This document shows positions 17,669 through 26,528 of a DNA stretch of 64,000 nt, piece after piece. Position 1 is the stretch's first letter; every line of letters begins with the position of its first letter. Both the position numbers and the translations under genes were made by a program. Below the pieces are notes generated by a model. The model saw only the letters and a list, made by a program, of their open reading frames with translations, ran no database searches and was not told where the DNA came from. The stretch comes from Pseudomonas maioricensis (GTDB lineage Bacteria; Pseudomonadota; Gammaproteobacteria; Pseudomonadales; Pseudomonadaceae), in NCBI RefSeq assembly GCF_022790535.1, contig NZ_LOHG01000008.1, positions 1 to 64,000 on the forward strand. The letters run 5' to 3'.

Positions 17669-19030
17669 ATGGCGGTAGCCCGCGCGACGTTTACTGAAGG
17701 ACGCATAGCACGCCATATTCTGGTCATGAGTAGCACGAGTGCCCTGAGCCTGTTCGCGGTGTTTCTGGTGGACATATTGACGCTCGTCTATGTCTCCATG
17801 CTGCACCAGCCCTTGCTGCTTGCAGCCGTTGGCATTGCCAAGGTGCTGATCTTCCTCAACAGTGCGCTGGCCAATGGGCTGATTCTTGCGGCTGCGACGG
17901 TACTGTCCGAACGAATCGGTCATCGCGCAAGCCAGGCAGTTTCACGTTTCACCACCAGCCTGATCCTGATGGTACTGATCGTCTGTGGTCTGTCAGCAGC
18001 CTTGCAATTGGCGTTGATCGTGCCGATTACCCATCTGCTGGGTGCTGATGCTGCGACCTATGAGGCCGCACGGGTATTTATTTGGCTGGCATTGCCTTTC
18101 AGCGTGCTGCAGTCCGCCATGCAGATGTCGGCGCAAATCCTGCGGACTGCCGGGGACAGTCGCCGCGCATTGTGGGTGGTGCTTTCTGGCGCGGTTACGT
18201 TGGCCGTTGCCGATCCGCTGCTGATCTTTGTACTGGGCCTGGGGCTTGAAGGGGCCGGTATTTCCTACGCATTGTCGGCGTTCGTGTCTGCCAGTCTGGG
18301 GCTGTACTGGGTGCGTCGCCATGTCGGGATGAAGGTGTCAGTCAGGCCAAAACTGCTGCGCATGCACGTCAAACGCACGTTCCGGGTGGCCTTGCCTGCA
18401 ATGGTTGGCAATTTGGCGACGCCCGTAGGGTTGGCGTATCTTGTCTCGTCCGTGGCTACTTTTGGCACATCAGCTTTAGCGGCGATGGCAGTCCTTGACC
18501 GGGTCCTGCAGTTTTCCTACTGCGCTTTTTTTGCGTTGCCGAGTGCCTTGGCACCGGTTCTCGGACAGAATATCGGCGCTCACCTCGATAAGCGGGCCAA
18601 CGCGGCAATCGTCTTTTCGCGAAGGCTGGTGGTTGTTTACGGGCTGTTTGTCTGGGGATTGTTATTGCTTACCTGCGGTACCATTGCCGATTTCTACGGC
18701 CTTGAAGGCGAAGGCCGAGTGCTGTTTCTGGCCTTTTGTCAGTTGGGTGGTGGTTTGTGGGTACTGATTGGTCTGGATTTCGTCTCGATTGCCGTTTTCG
18801 TAACCATGCAGCGGCCTTGGTTTGTGGCGATGTTCGCCTGGCTTAGGTCCACTGCAGGCACAGTACCGTTCGTGTTCGCCGGCATGCATGTGTTCGGCAG
18901 CAGTGGGGTGATGCCAGGCATGTTTACCGGCAATGCGCTGATTGCAGTGATCTCGACCGTTGTTGCGTCCATTACTGCAAAGCGGTTTTTTGAACGACGG
19001 AACCAGCCCGCGAGCGCCGGGATAATTTGA
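17669..19030 (+). CDS. MATE family efflux transporter
   Basis: 453 aa from ATG 17669 with GGGGAATGTG before it (a TTG start four codons upstream is unlikely). Twelve hydrophobic segments in two related halves (LVDILTLVYVSMLH near the N-terminus; ATFGTSALAAMAVLDRVLQF at the start of the second half) are typical of multidrug and toxin extrusion proteins, which use proton or sodium gradients. A TetR-family regulator follows 22 bases downstream and probably controls it. Confidence 0.9.
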   Translation: MAVARATFTEGRIARHILVMSSTSALSLFAVFLVDILTLVYVSMLHQPLLLAAVGIAKVLIFLNSALANGLILAAATVLSERIGHRASQAVSRFTTSLILMVLIVCGLSAALQLALIVPITHLLGADAATYEAARVFIWLALPFSVLQSAMQMSAQILRTAGDSRRALWVVLSGAVTLAVADPLLIFVLGLGLEGAGISYALSAFVSASLGLYWVRRHVGMKVSVRPKLLRMHVKRTFRVALPAMVGNLATPVGLAYLVSSVATFGTSALAAMAVLDRVLQFSYCAFFALPSALAPVLGQNIGAHLDKRANAAIVFSRRLVVVYGLFVWGLLLLTCGTIADFYGLEGEGRVLFLAFCQLGGGLWVLIGLDFVSIAVFVTMQRPWFVAMFAWLRSTAGTVPFVFAGMHVFGSSGVMPGMFTGNALIAVISTVVASITAKRFFERRNQPASAGII

Positions 19031-19052
19031 ATGAAGCGGTTATCGGATTTTT

Positions 19053-19703
19053 ATGTCAGTTGACGAATCAGGGAATGAATCAGGCGAAGAAGTCGCGCCA
19101 AAGCGTCGTCGGGCGCCCAAAGGGGAGATGCGCAGAGCGGCGCTGCTTGACGCGGCAACAGTGATTTTTGCCCGGGATGGCTATACCAGTGCTTCGATGC
19201 GCGATGTCGCGACGCTTGCCGGTATCACGACCGTAGGCCTGTTACATCACTTCCCCAATAAAGAAGCGTTGCTGGCTGCGCTGCTGGATCGTAGGGATCA
19301 GCGGGTGACTTCGAGGTTTCACGAGCTGACGACCGAACTCACCGTGCAGGGTTTCCTCAAGTTTCTGAGGCTGAGCATGGGGTTTAGTGTCGAGGATGCT
19401 GCCGAATGTCAGGCGTCACTGGTGATGAATACCGAAAGTCTTTCCCATGCTCATCCGGCATGGTCCTGGCATCAAGACAGATTTCACCTTACCCACCAGC
19501 ATGCTCGCGGCCATTTGAACGCGTTGAAAGAGGCGGGTGAAATTCGTGCCGATATCGACGTGAAGGCCATGGCCCAAGAGATTTTCTCGGTCATGGACGG
19601 CTTGCAGATTCAGTGGCTGAGATGCCCGGAAGAGGTGGATGTCATGGCGGTGTTCGACATCTATTTGCGGCGTCTCGGGAAGGACATTCAGGCTCATCCT
19701 TGA
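19053..19703 (+). CDS. TetR family transcriptional regulator
   Basis: 216 aa. The N-terminal HTH is at about residues 25-70 (AALLDAATVIFARDGYTSASM, RDVATLAGIT, LLHHFPNKEALL), preceded by a basic segment EVAPKRRRAPKG. The C-terminal ligand domain is helical with ASLVMNTESLSHAHPAW. It lies directly after the MATE gene on the same strand, so it is probably the local repressor of that efflux pump. Confidence 0.9.
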   Translation: MSVDESGNESGEEVAPKRRRAPKGEMRRAALLDAATVIFARDGYTSASMRDVATLAGITTVGLLHHFPNKEALLAALLDRRDQRVTSRFHELTTELTVQGFLKFLRLSMGFSVEDAAECQASLVMNTESLSHAHPAWSWHQDRFHLTHQHARGHLNALKEAGEIRADIDVKAMAQEIFSVMDGLQIQWLRCPEEVDVMAVFDIYLRRLGKDIQAHP

Positions 19704-19719
19704 GCCTGAACGCTGACGC

Positions 19720-22464
19720 TTAGTAAGCCTGTGTGGCGTTCACCTGCACGGCTTTGCGCAGTGGCAGTGGCAGCGGGTTACTGTCGCGGGTGGTCAGGTG
19801 TTCCGGGAACAGCGTGGTCAAGGTGCGATTCAGGGTCAGATTTTCCGAATCCGAACCGACGAGAATCTTGAACTTGCCAGCGTCCACATCCCAGCTTGCA
19901 GTCTTGTCTACGTAGTAGGCCAGGGAGCGTGAGTCGATCGGGATGCTGACGGTTTTGCTTTCGCCGGGTTGCAGATACACCTTGGTAAAGCCCTTGAGTT
20001 CCTTCTCAGGACGATCAACGGCCGGTTTCACCGGTTGCACATACAACTGCGCGACTTCGAAGCCCGCCTTGTTACCGGTGTTGGTCAGGGTGAATTTCAC
20101 GTCGATGGTTGCGCCGGGGCTCAGCACGTTGGTCGACAGTTTCAGATCGCTGTAGCCGAAAGTGGTGTACGACAGACCGTAGCCGAACGGGTAAAGCGGT
20201 TTGGCGTGTTTCTTGTCATAACCGCGATAGCCCATGTACAGACCTTCGCTGTAGGTCATTTCGGTCAGCGGATTGCTGCCACGGTAAGCCGCCGGGTCCG
20301 GATAGGACGCATAGCTCGGGTTATCTTCGATTTTCTTGTCGATGGTGATCGGCAGTTTGCCCGAAGGGTTGACCTTGCCATACAGAATCTCTGCCAGTGC
20401 CTGACCGCCTTGTTGGCCCGGGAACCAGGCTTGCAAGGTGGCGCCGACTTTGTTCGCCCAAGGCTGCATGTCAGCAACGCCGCCGCCGTGCATGACCACG
20501 ATGGTGTTCGGGTTGGCGCGGGTCACGAAACTGATCAGCTCAGCCTGTTGATCGGGCAGCTCGAAGCCATGGTCAGAGCCTTCGCCTTCATGCTCGTAAT
20601 TGGAACCTGTGGCGACCACGACCGCGTCGTATTTCGACAGATCCTTGGGTGGACGCAGGGACGCCCAGCTCATCTGTACCCCGGTAATCCCGCCCAGTGC
20701 CGGGATGAAGTTACCCTGCACGCGTTGGTATTCAAGCTTCACGGTGTAGGGTTTGCCAGCGACCAGCGCCGGAGTTTTGCCGGAGGTGGTCATGGCGTTT
20801 ACCACGTCTGCGGAGTACGGCACGCCGTCGCTCTGCAACACCAGCTCATCGTTGACCCACAGTTTGTAAGGGCCGTCCGCACGGACTTTGAACACGTGTG
20901 CACCGGACACCGTTGGCTTGATCGTCGCGGTGAATCTGGCCGAGAAAGCACCCGCTGTCGGGCTGAAACCAGACACAGCCGTAGTGCCCGCGTTGGTTTC
21001 GTTGGTGCCAGTGGTCCAGTTGAGGTTCACGCCAGGCTCGACGCGAGTCACGCTTGGGCTGCCGGACAAGCTGGTGTTGGAGAAGTACTCAGCCTTGACG
21101 CCCGAATTGCTGATGCCTTTGTCATTGGTTGCCGGTTGATACCAGGCCGACGACTTCGGGTTCAGGCTCAGTTCCGGAAGATAGGTAACGTTCGAGCTGC
21201 TCGACGCCAGTTGTTGCAAGCCGCTCAGTTCGGTCACGTAGCTGTTAGGCGGTGAATTGGCGGTGCCGAAAGGTGAGGCGGGGGCCTCGTGTGCCCAGTC
21301 GCCGATCACTGCGACTTTTGCGGTCTTGGCCAGTGGCAACAGCGGTTTGCCTTCAGTGGTGTTTTCATTGCGCAGCAGCACGATGGATTCGCGAGCCGTG
21401 TTCAGCGCCGCACGTGCGCCATATTCGGGATGGTCCAGCGTCTTGGCAGTGTTTAGGTGTTCCTGGAAGTCATAGCTGACGATGGCGCGCAGGTTGCGTT
21501 TGACCTTGTCATCGATAACATTCTGGGTGAGCTGGCCACTCCAGAGATACGGCAGCAGGTTGGCTTCGGTAAATTGCAGGCCCGACGGCATGTCGATATC
21601 GGTACCGGCCCAAGCGCCTTTGAACGCATCGTGAATGGCGTTGAAGTCGCTGATTACGGTGCCCTGATAACCCCATTCACCCTTGAGCACTTCAGTGATC
21701 AGGTGATGGTTTTCACAGGCGTAGTCGCCGTTGACTTTGTTGAAACCACACATGATCGACGCAACGTTGGCGTTTTTCACCATCGACTCGAAGCCTGGCA
21801 GATACAGTTCGCGCAGGGTGCGTTCGTCAGCAATAACGTTGACTGCCTGGCGATTGGCTTCCTGTTCGTTGGCCAGGTAATGCTTGCCACTGGCCTGAAT
21901 GCCCTGAACCTGAATGGCATTGACCACGGCCGGTGCAAGCACGGCACCGAGGAACGGATCCTCACCACTCATGTACTCGGCGGAGCGGCCGTTGTAAGGC
22001 GTCCGGTACAGGTTGACGCCCGGTGAGAGCATTTGCTGGCCACCCGAGATACGGGTTTCGTAGGCAATGGCCAGGCCGAACTCCTTGGCGCGATTGATGC
22101 TCCAGGTCGCAGCGAGTGCGGACTGGGACGGGTACTGCGCACCGAATGTCGCGTTGTTGACGTGCACACCCATTGAGGAATCGTAGGCCGTGGTTCCTTT
22201 GATGCCCCACTTGAGCAGCGGCGGGATCATGTGCCCGTCGTTGACCCGGGTAAAGTTGATCTTTTCGGACTGGCTCATGTTGTCCAGGATTGAACTGACA
22301 CGGGCTTCGACTTCATTGCCGGTAGCTGGCGTGACGGCGGCCAGGGCCAGATTGGCCTGCAGGACGCTGAAGGTCAGCAGGCTCAGGCTCAGGGTATGTT
22401 TGAAAGCTGACACGGCAAGCGTCCTTTTGGCGGATGCAATCGGCTGATGGTGGGGTTGGTTCAT
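19720..22464 (-). CDS. secreted GH3 beta-glucosidase with PA14 domain
   Basis: 914 aa. A signal peptide ends near residue 42 (...VLQANLALAA). The GH3 catalytic barrel spans about 50-340, with the KH pair at 194-195 (SGKHYLANEQE) and the nucleophile Asp273 in VISDFNA. The alpha/beta sandwich is interrupted by a PA14 carbohydrate-binding insert at about 470-610 (VKAEYFSN, FKVRADGPYKLWVNDEL). The acid/base region GEGSDHGFELP follows, and a C-terminal fibronectin-III-like domain (FGYGLSYTTF, LTNTGNKAGFEVAQLYV). It hydrolyses beta-linked glucosides, probably plant-derived oligosaccharides, in the periplasm or outside the cell. Its ATG overlaps the preceding small gene by 4 bases. Confidence 0.93.
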   Translation of the reverse strand: MNQPHHQPIASAKRTLAVSAFKHTLSLSLLTFSVLQANLALAAVTPATGNEVEARVSSILDNMSQSEKINFTRVNDGHMIPPLLKWGIKGTTAYDSSMGVHVNNATFGAQYPSQSALAATWSINRAKEFGLAIAYETRISGGQQMLSPGVNLYRTPYNGRSAEYMSGEDPFLGAVLAPAVVNAIQVQGIQASGKHYLANEQEANRQAVNVIADERTLRELYLPGFESMVKNANVASIMCGFNKVNGDYACENHHLITEVLKGEWGYQGTVISDFNAIHDAFKGAWAGTDIDMPSGLQFTEANLLPYLWSGQLTQNVIDDKVKRNLRAIVSYDFQEHLNTAKTLDHPEYGARAALNTARESIVLLRNENTTEGKPLLPLAKTAKVAVIGDWAHEAPASPFGTANSPPNSYVTELSGLQQLASSSSNVTYLPELSLNPKSSAWYQPATNDKGISNSGVKAEYFSNTSLSGSPSVTRVEPGVNLNWTTGTNETNAGTTAVSGFSPTAGAFSARFTATIKPTVSGAHVFKVRADGPYKLWVNDELVLQSDGVPYSADVVNAMTTSGKTPALVAGKPYTVKLEYQRVQGNFIPALGGITGVQMSWASLRPPKDLSKYDAVVVATGSNYEHEGEGSDHGFELPDQQAELISFVTRANPNTIVVMHGGGVADMQPWANKVGATLQAWFPGQQGGQALAEILYGKVNPSGKLPITIDKKIEDNPSYASYPDPAAYRGSNPLTEMTYSEGLYMGYRGYDKKHAKPLYPFGYGLSYTTFGYSDLKLSTNVLSPGATIDVKFTLTNTGNKAGFEVAQLYVQPVKPAVDRPEKELKGFTKVYLQPGESKTVSIPIDSRSLAYYVDKTASWDVDAGKFKILVGSDSENLTLNRTLTTLFPEHLTTRDSNPLPLPLRKAVQVNATQAY

Positions 22465-22724
22465 GGACGTTGCGCCTGGGTCGGGGCGTCATCGGTCATC
22501 ACCGGCGCGTCGAGCACGGTGGAAGGGCCTTTTGCCGTGGATGTGCTGACATTGGCAGCGCCAGTCAACTGATCACGTCTGGCTTCTACCTGCACACGAA
22601 TCTGCTCGGCGGACGTGGCAGCGTTCGTCGCAGAAGTTGAGTCCGCCGCCAGGGCAGACAAACTTTGCGCGCAGAGTAATACAGCGCTAATAACAGACAG
22701 CAAGGGTCGACTCATCGATTGCAT
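22461..22724 (-). CDS. small secreted protein coupled to the GH3 glucosidase
   Basis: 87 aa (or 84 from an internal ATG at 22715). N-terminal signal peptide with a hydrophobic core (LLSVISAVLLCAQSLSALAA) and cleavage after ALAA. The mature part is about 60 residues, rich in Ala, Thr and Ser, with EQIRVQVEARRDQL and no known motif. The stop TGA overlaps the ATG of the glucosidase (ATGA), so the two are co-translated. Function unknown; a partner or regulator of the enzyme is a guess from coupling only. Confidence 0.65.
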   Translation of the reverse strand: MQSMSRPLLSVISAVLLCAQSLSALAADSTSATNAATSAEQIRVQVEARRDQLTGAANVSTSTAKGPSTVLDAPVMTDDAPTQAQRP

Positions 22725-23023
22725 CTCGATTGATGGTTTAGAGAAAAAAAGAAAAGGCTGTTAGGGCGCACGGTTAAATGCGCCGAACGTTAAGTCAGGT
22801 TCGAGTCATAAAAGTTCAGTGGCGAAGAAGGATATTTGTAAGCGCGGCGTTATTAAATGGTGGCACATGGCCTGAGAGGGGTTTTCAAGCGTTTTAAGCA
22901 GAATTGAGTTTGGAGGTTCGTTTGATTTTATGCCTGTTCAGGGTTTTTATTGCTGAAAAATCTATTTTTGTGGTTATAAAAACTGTTATTTATAATTTTA
23001 TGAGATTATTATTGCTTTGTTGT

Positions 23024-23045
23024 AAACCTAACTGTCGTTAGGTTT
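23024..23045. other. 9-bp perfect palindrome in AT-rich intergenic gap
   Basis: AAACCTAAC-TGTC-GTTAGGTTT. It lies within the AT-rich 22725-23315 gap upstream of the glucosidase operon, where no gene is supported. It could be an operator or a small hairpin; there is no T-run directly after it. Confidence 0.35.
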
Positions 23046-23315
23046 AGTGTTCTGGTAAGCTGTTCGTCGTGCTTGAAGTGGGCGATATTATGCGAGATTT
23101 AATAATCGGTTACTTAGCCGCTATAAGGCTTTTTGTTGGGCGCCTAATAAGAAGATTTATTGTTGGTTTTGACCTGTTTTAGAATAGCAGTGGCTGACGC
23201 TGTTTCAGTGTTTGGTTTGATCGAGTTTATATAAAGCGCGTGCTGGAGGGTATTTGCCCGTGAGTGGGCTAGTGGTTTAAGTATCGTCTTTCCTTTTTTA
23301 ACGATGTCATCATTT

Positions 23316-23642
23316 ATGCAGTTACTTCCCGCCGATACGCTCCACCCAGCGACTGCTGAGAGAAAATACGCGATCGACCTCGCCGTCCTGAAAACCGTCC
23401 AGCAACTCAATCATGTCCAGTCCAGAAAACTGACATTTGGCCAGATCTACATGCAGATGCTGCGCACGCGCACGCGCATTCCACCGATTGCTCAGTGCGT
23501 AGAAGCGGTTGATGCGTTGGTGAAGGAGGGGCTGTTGGTGTCAGAGCGGATACTGGATGAGGATCCTGCGTTTCCCTACACCCAGCACATTATCAGCGGG
23601 CTGACCGAGATTGCAGCAGCCTCTCTGAGAGGGGAGTGCTAG
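23316..23642 (+). CDS. small hypothetical protein, winged-helix-like
   Basis: 108 aa from ATG 23316 (MQLLPADTLHP); an ATG four codons earlier is also possible, and neither has a strong ribosome site. The residues KLTFGQIYMQM, AQCVEAVDALVKEGLLVSERI resemble a short winged-helix fold (helix, helix, recognition, wing), but no family is recognised. It converges with the hybrid kinase gene, their 3' ends overlapping by 4 bases. Confidence 0.55.
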   Translation: MQLLPADTLHPATAERKYAIDLAVLKTVQQLNHVQSRKLTFGQIYMQMLRTRTRIPPIAQCVEAVDALVKEGLLVSERILDEDPAFPYTQHIISGLTEIAAASLRGEC

Positions 23643-26020
23643 CGACGCCCGGAGCTGCTCAACATGGCGTGCAGCTTGTTCCGCAAATCGAACTCGTTGA
23701 ATGGCTTCTGGACCACAGCCGAACCGTTCAGACCCAGAACATCGGTGTCGGCATAGCCCGTGACAAAGAGCACCGGCAGGGCTGGATGGTTCTTATGGAT
23801 CAGGCTGGCGAGCTCACCGCCGGTCATGCCTGGCATTGCAAAGTCGGTCAGCACCAGATCAATGTCCTGATCCAGCATGGTCAGCGCCTGCGCGCCATCC
23901 TTTGCCTGTTTGACCTTGTATTCCATGGACTCAAGCATCTGCACCGTCACGGCCCTGACTTCCGGGTCGTCGTCCACAAGCAGGATCGTGTGCGCGCCAC
24001 CCCCGTGAGAGGGGGCCTGAGTCAATGTCTGCTCATCCGCCAGAGTCACTGGTTTGTCGACGCTGGGCAGATAGACCATGACTTTGGTGCCGGCTCCCAG
24101 CTCGCTTTCAATCATTACGCCGCCGCCCGATTGCTTGGCGAAGCCGAATACCTGAGCCAGGCCGAGGCCCGAGCCCTTACCCACGTCTTTGGTGGTGTAG
24201 AACGGTTCGAACGCCCGAAGCAGGGTCTCGGGGCTCATGCCGCTGCCTGAGTCACGGATAGCCAACACTACATATTTGCCTGGCTCCGGGTCCTCCGGGC
24301 GTATGGCAGGCCGGGTGACGTGCTCATTGAACGTGGAAAAGCACAGCGAGCCGCCCATGGCCATGGCGTCTCGCGCATTGATCGCCAGGTTGAGGATGAT
24401 CATCTCGGTCTGGGTCGGGTCGCCCATCGCATACCAGAGGTCGTTGGCCAGATCGGTTTCGATCCAGATACTGCCACCCAGTGCGCGGCCGAGCAGGGTG
24501 CCCATGCCACGAATGGTGTCATTGAGATTGATGGCGGTTGGCTGCAGGCGCTGGCGCCGGGAGAAAGACAGCAGTTGAGCCGTGAGCTTGGCCCCGCGTT
24601 CGCCTGCGTCCTTGACGTTCTGCAAGCGTTTGGCGGTCTTGTCCAGTGTGCCGCGTTCGATGTCCCTGATCGCGAAGGTAGTGCTGGTCAGGATCACGGT
24701 CAGCAGGTTGTTGAAGTCATGAGCCACGCCAGCGGTTAGCTGACCTACTACTTCCAGGCGCTGCATCTGCTGCAAGTCCGCTTCGATCCGTTCCCGTTCG
24801 CTGATTTGCGCCCGCAGTCTCTGGTTAGCCGCGGCCAGTTCATCAATGACTGCGCGCTCCTCGGTAATGTCGCGAACGGCGGCATACATCAGCCCGCCCT
24901 CGGGGACGATGGTCCACGACAGCCAGCGGTAGTCACCGGACTTGTGCTTCATGCGGTTGACGAACCGGGTAGAGATATTGCCCTGGGCAATGCTTTCCAT
25001 TTCGTGGAGTGTTGTGCGGAAGTCATCCGGGTGGATCAACTCCCATAAACGCATCTGGCTGATCTGCTCATGCGACCAGCCCAGCGTCGCCTCCCAGGCC
25101 GGATTGAACGAGATAGGCGTCATGTCCAGTTGCAGCACGGCGAGCAGCTCCCTGGACAGCTCCCAGATTCGATCACGCTCTCGCGTGCGCTGCTCGATAC
25201 GCGCCCCCAGCACTTCGTTCAGCTCGACCAGCTCCCGGGTCGCTTGCTTGCGCTCGCTGATGTCCTGCATGACGCCGGTAATGCGCACGCATCTGCCATT
25301 TTCGAACACCGAGCGGCCGCTGGAGAACAGCCAGCGTGAGCGGCCATTGGGCATCAGTGCCCGGTATTCGATCTGGTAGTCAGACTCCCGGGCAATGACT
25401 GCATTGATTTTCGACTCCAGCAGCGCGCGATCTTCCGGATGGCATCGAGCAAGCAGGAACGCCAAGTCCACCGAGGTGTGGGGCAATATTTCGTACAACG
25501 TGTTGCAGCGTTCATCCCAGAGCATCCGGCCGGTGGCGGGCTGGATTTCCCAGACGCCCATCAGTGCGGCTTCAATGGCGAGACGCGCCCTTACCTCAAC
25601 GTCCTGAAGCGCGGTTTCCGCCGCCCGTCGCTGGGTGCGTTCGCGCACTTCCGACACCGCACGCCTGACGGCTTTGGGCAGCATCTTGAAGTTTTGCTTG
25701 AGGACGTAATCAACAGCCCCCAGGCGCATCATTTCCACGGCCTGCTGCTCGCCGAAAATGCCTGAGAGAAAGATGAAAGGGGTTTCAGGTGCGAGCTGTT
25801 GGGCGATTTTCAGCACATCTGCGCCGGATGACCCCGGCAGCAGAAAATCACACAGAACTACATCAAACACCTGTTGAGTGAGCGCCTGTGCGGCACCCTG
25901 GTGATTGTGTACCAGGGTGGAGTCAACTTTGATGCCACTGGCCTCCAAGGACAAAAGGGTCAATTCCGCATCCTGCGGACTGTCTTCAATAAGGAGGAGC
26001 TTCAATTCTTTGAGTGGCAT
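23639..26020 (-). CDS. hybrid histidine kinase: REC-PAS-PAS-HisKA-HATPase-REC
   Basis: 793 aa, soluble. Order of domains: receiver 1 (residues ~1-125, VVLCDFLLPGSSG with the phospho-Asp), PAS (~140-265), a linker helix, PAS/PAC (~285-395, MKHKSGDYRWLSWTIVPEGG), HisKA (LTAGVAHDFNNLLTV), HATPase (NLAINARDAM, GSGSGMSPE, GKGSGLGLAQVFGF), then receiver 2 (LVLTDFAMPGMTGGEL) to the C-terminus. It has no membrane segment, so it senses a cytoplasmic or partner-protein signal. It is third in the operon after bacteriophytochrome and a response regulator (30-base gap), so it probably relays phosphate from the light sensor. Confidence 0.92.
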   Translation of the reverse strand: MPLKELKLLLIEDSPQDAELTLLSLEASGIKVDSTLVHNHQGAAQALTQQVFDVVLCDFLLPGSSGADVLKIAQQLAPETPFIFLSGIFGEQQAVEMMRLGAVDYVLKQNFKMLPKAVRRAVSEVRERTQRRAAETALQDVEVRARLAIEAALMGVWEIQPATGRMLWDERCNTLYEILPHTSVDLAFLLARCHPEDRALLESKINAVIARESDYQIEYRALMPNGRSRWLFSSGRSVFENGRCVRITGVMQDISERKQATRELVELNEVLGARIEQRTRERDRIWELSRELLAVLQLDMTPISFNPAWEATLGWSHEQISQMRLWELIHPDDFRTTLHEMESIAQGNISTRFVNRMKHKSGDYRWLSWTIVPEGGLMYAAVRDITEERAVIDELAAANQRLRAQISERERIEADLQQMQRLEVVGQLTAGVAHDFNNLLTVILTSTTFAIRDIERGTLDKTAKRLQNVKDAGERGAKLTAQLLSFSRRQRLQPTAINLNDTIRGMGTLLGRALGGSIWIETDLANDLWYAMGDPTQTEMIILNLAINARDAMAMGGSLCFSTFNEHVTRPAIRPEDPEPGKYVVLAIRDSGSGMSPETLLRAFEPFYTTKDVGKGSGLGLAQVFGFAKQSGGGVMIESELGAGTKVMVYLPSVDKPVTLADEQTLTQAPSHGGGAHTILLVDDDPEVRAVTVQMLESMEYKVKQAKDGAQALTMLDQDIDLVLTDFAMPGMTGGELASLIHKNHPALPVLFVTGYADTDVLGLNGSAVVQKPFNEFDLRNKLHAMLSSSGRR

Positions 26021-26050
26021 TAAGTCTGACTGCGCTTAATCAAATTGGGA

Positions 26051-26512
26051 TCAGGAGCTAGGACGACGCTGAGCTCTGACCGATCCAGGTGGTGGTTCGT
26101 TCAGCACGGCCCAGAAAATTCCCAGATCGGAGATGGCGCTGACGAACTCTTTGAACTCCACAGGTTTGACGACATAGGCATTGACGCCCAGTTGATAGGC
26201 GCGCGACAGGTCCAGTTCTTCACGGGAGGAGGTCAGCATGACCACCGGGATGCTGCGTAAATCTTCTGACTGGCGAATCGCGTCGAGTACCTGCAACCCG
26301 TCGACCTTGGGCAGTTTTAGGTCCAGCAGCAGTACTGCTGGATTGCCGCCAGTGCGCTCTGCATAAGCATTGCGGCGAAACAGGTAGTCGAGCGCTTCCG
26401 CGCCGTCGCGCAGCACAATCACTTCGTTGGCCAACTGGCTGCGTTCGAGTGCGACCAGGGTCAGCTCCAGATCGTTGGGGTTGTCTTCAACCAGTAAGAT
26501 GGGTTTGAGCAT
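26051..26512 (-). CDS. single-domain response regulator (Rcp1-like)
   Basis: 153 aa consisting of one receiver domain: acidic pocket VEDNPNDLE, phospho-acceptor Asp in LLLDLKLPKVDG, conserved Thr/Ser in VMLTSS and Lys in YVVKPVEF. The loop FRRNAYAERTGG is typical of phytochrome-associated Rcp1-type regulators. It lies 16 bases after the bacteriophytochrome gene, so it is its cognate phospho-partner. No output domain is present, so output must go through another protein, plausibly the hybrid kinase downstream. Confidence 0.93.
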   Translation of the reverse strand: MLKPILLVEDNPNDLELTLVALERSQLANEVIVLRDGAEALDYLFRRNAYAERTGGNPAVLLLDLKLPKVDGLQVLDAIRQSEDLRSIPVVMLTSSREELDLSRAYQLGVNAYVVKPVEFKEFVSAISDLGIFWAVLNEPPPGSVRAQRRPSS

Positions 26513-26528
26513 TTTTTTTCCTTCGTAC

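Noticed and set aside
19969..21255. 428-aa plus-strand open frame
   Set aside because: Antisense of the GH3 gene, whose catalytic motifs are all in the minus strand; the plus frame has no family-like features.
23144..23410. 88-aa minus-strand frame
   Set aside because: Overlaps the start of the 23316 gene, low complexity, no ribosome site.
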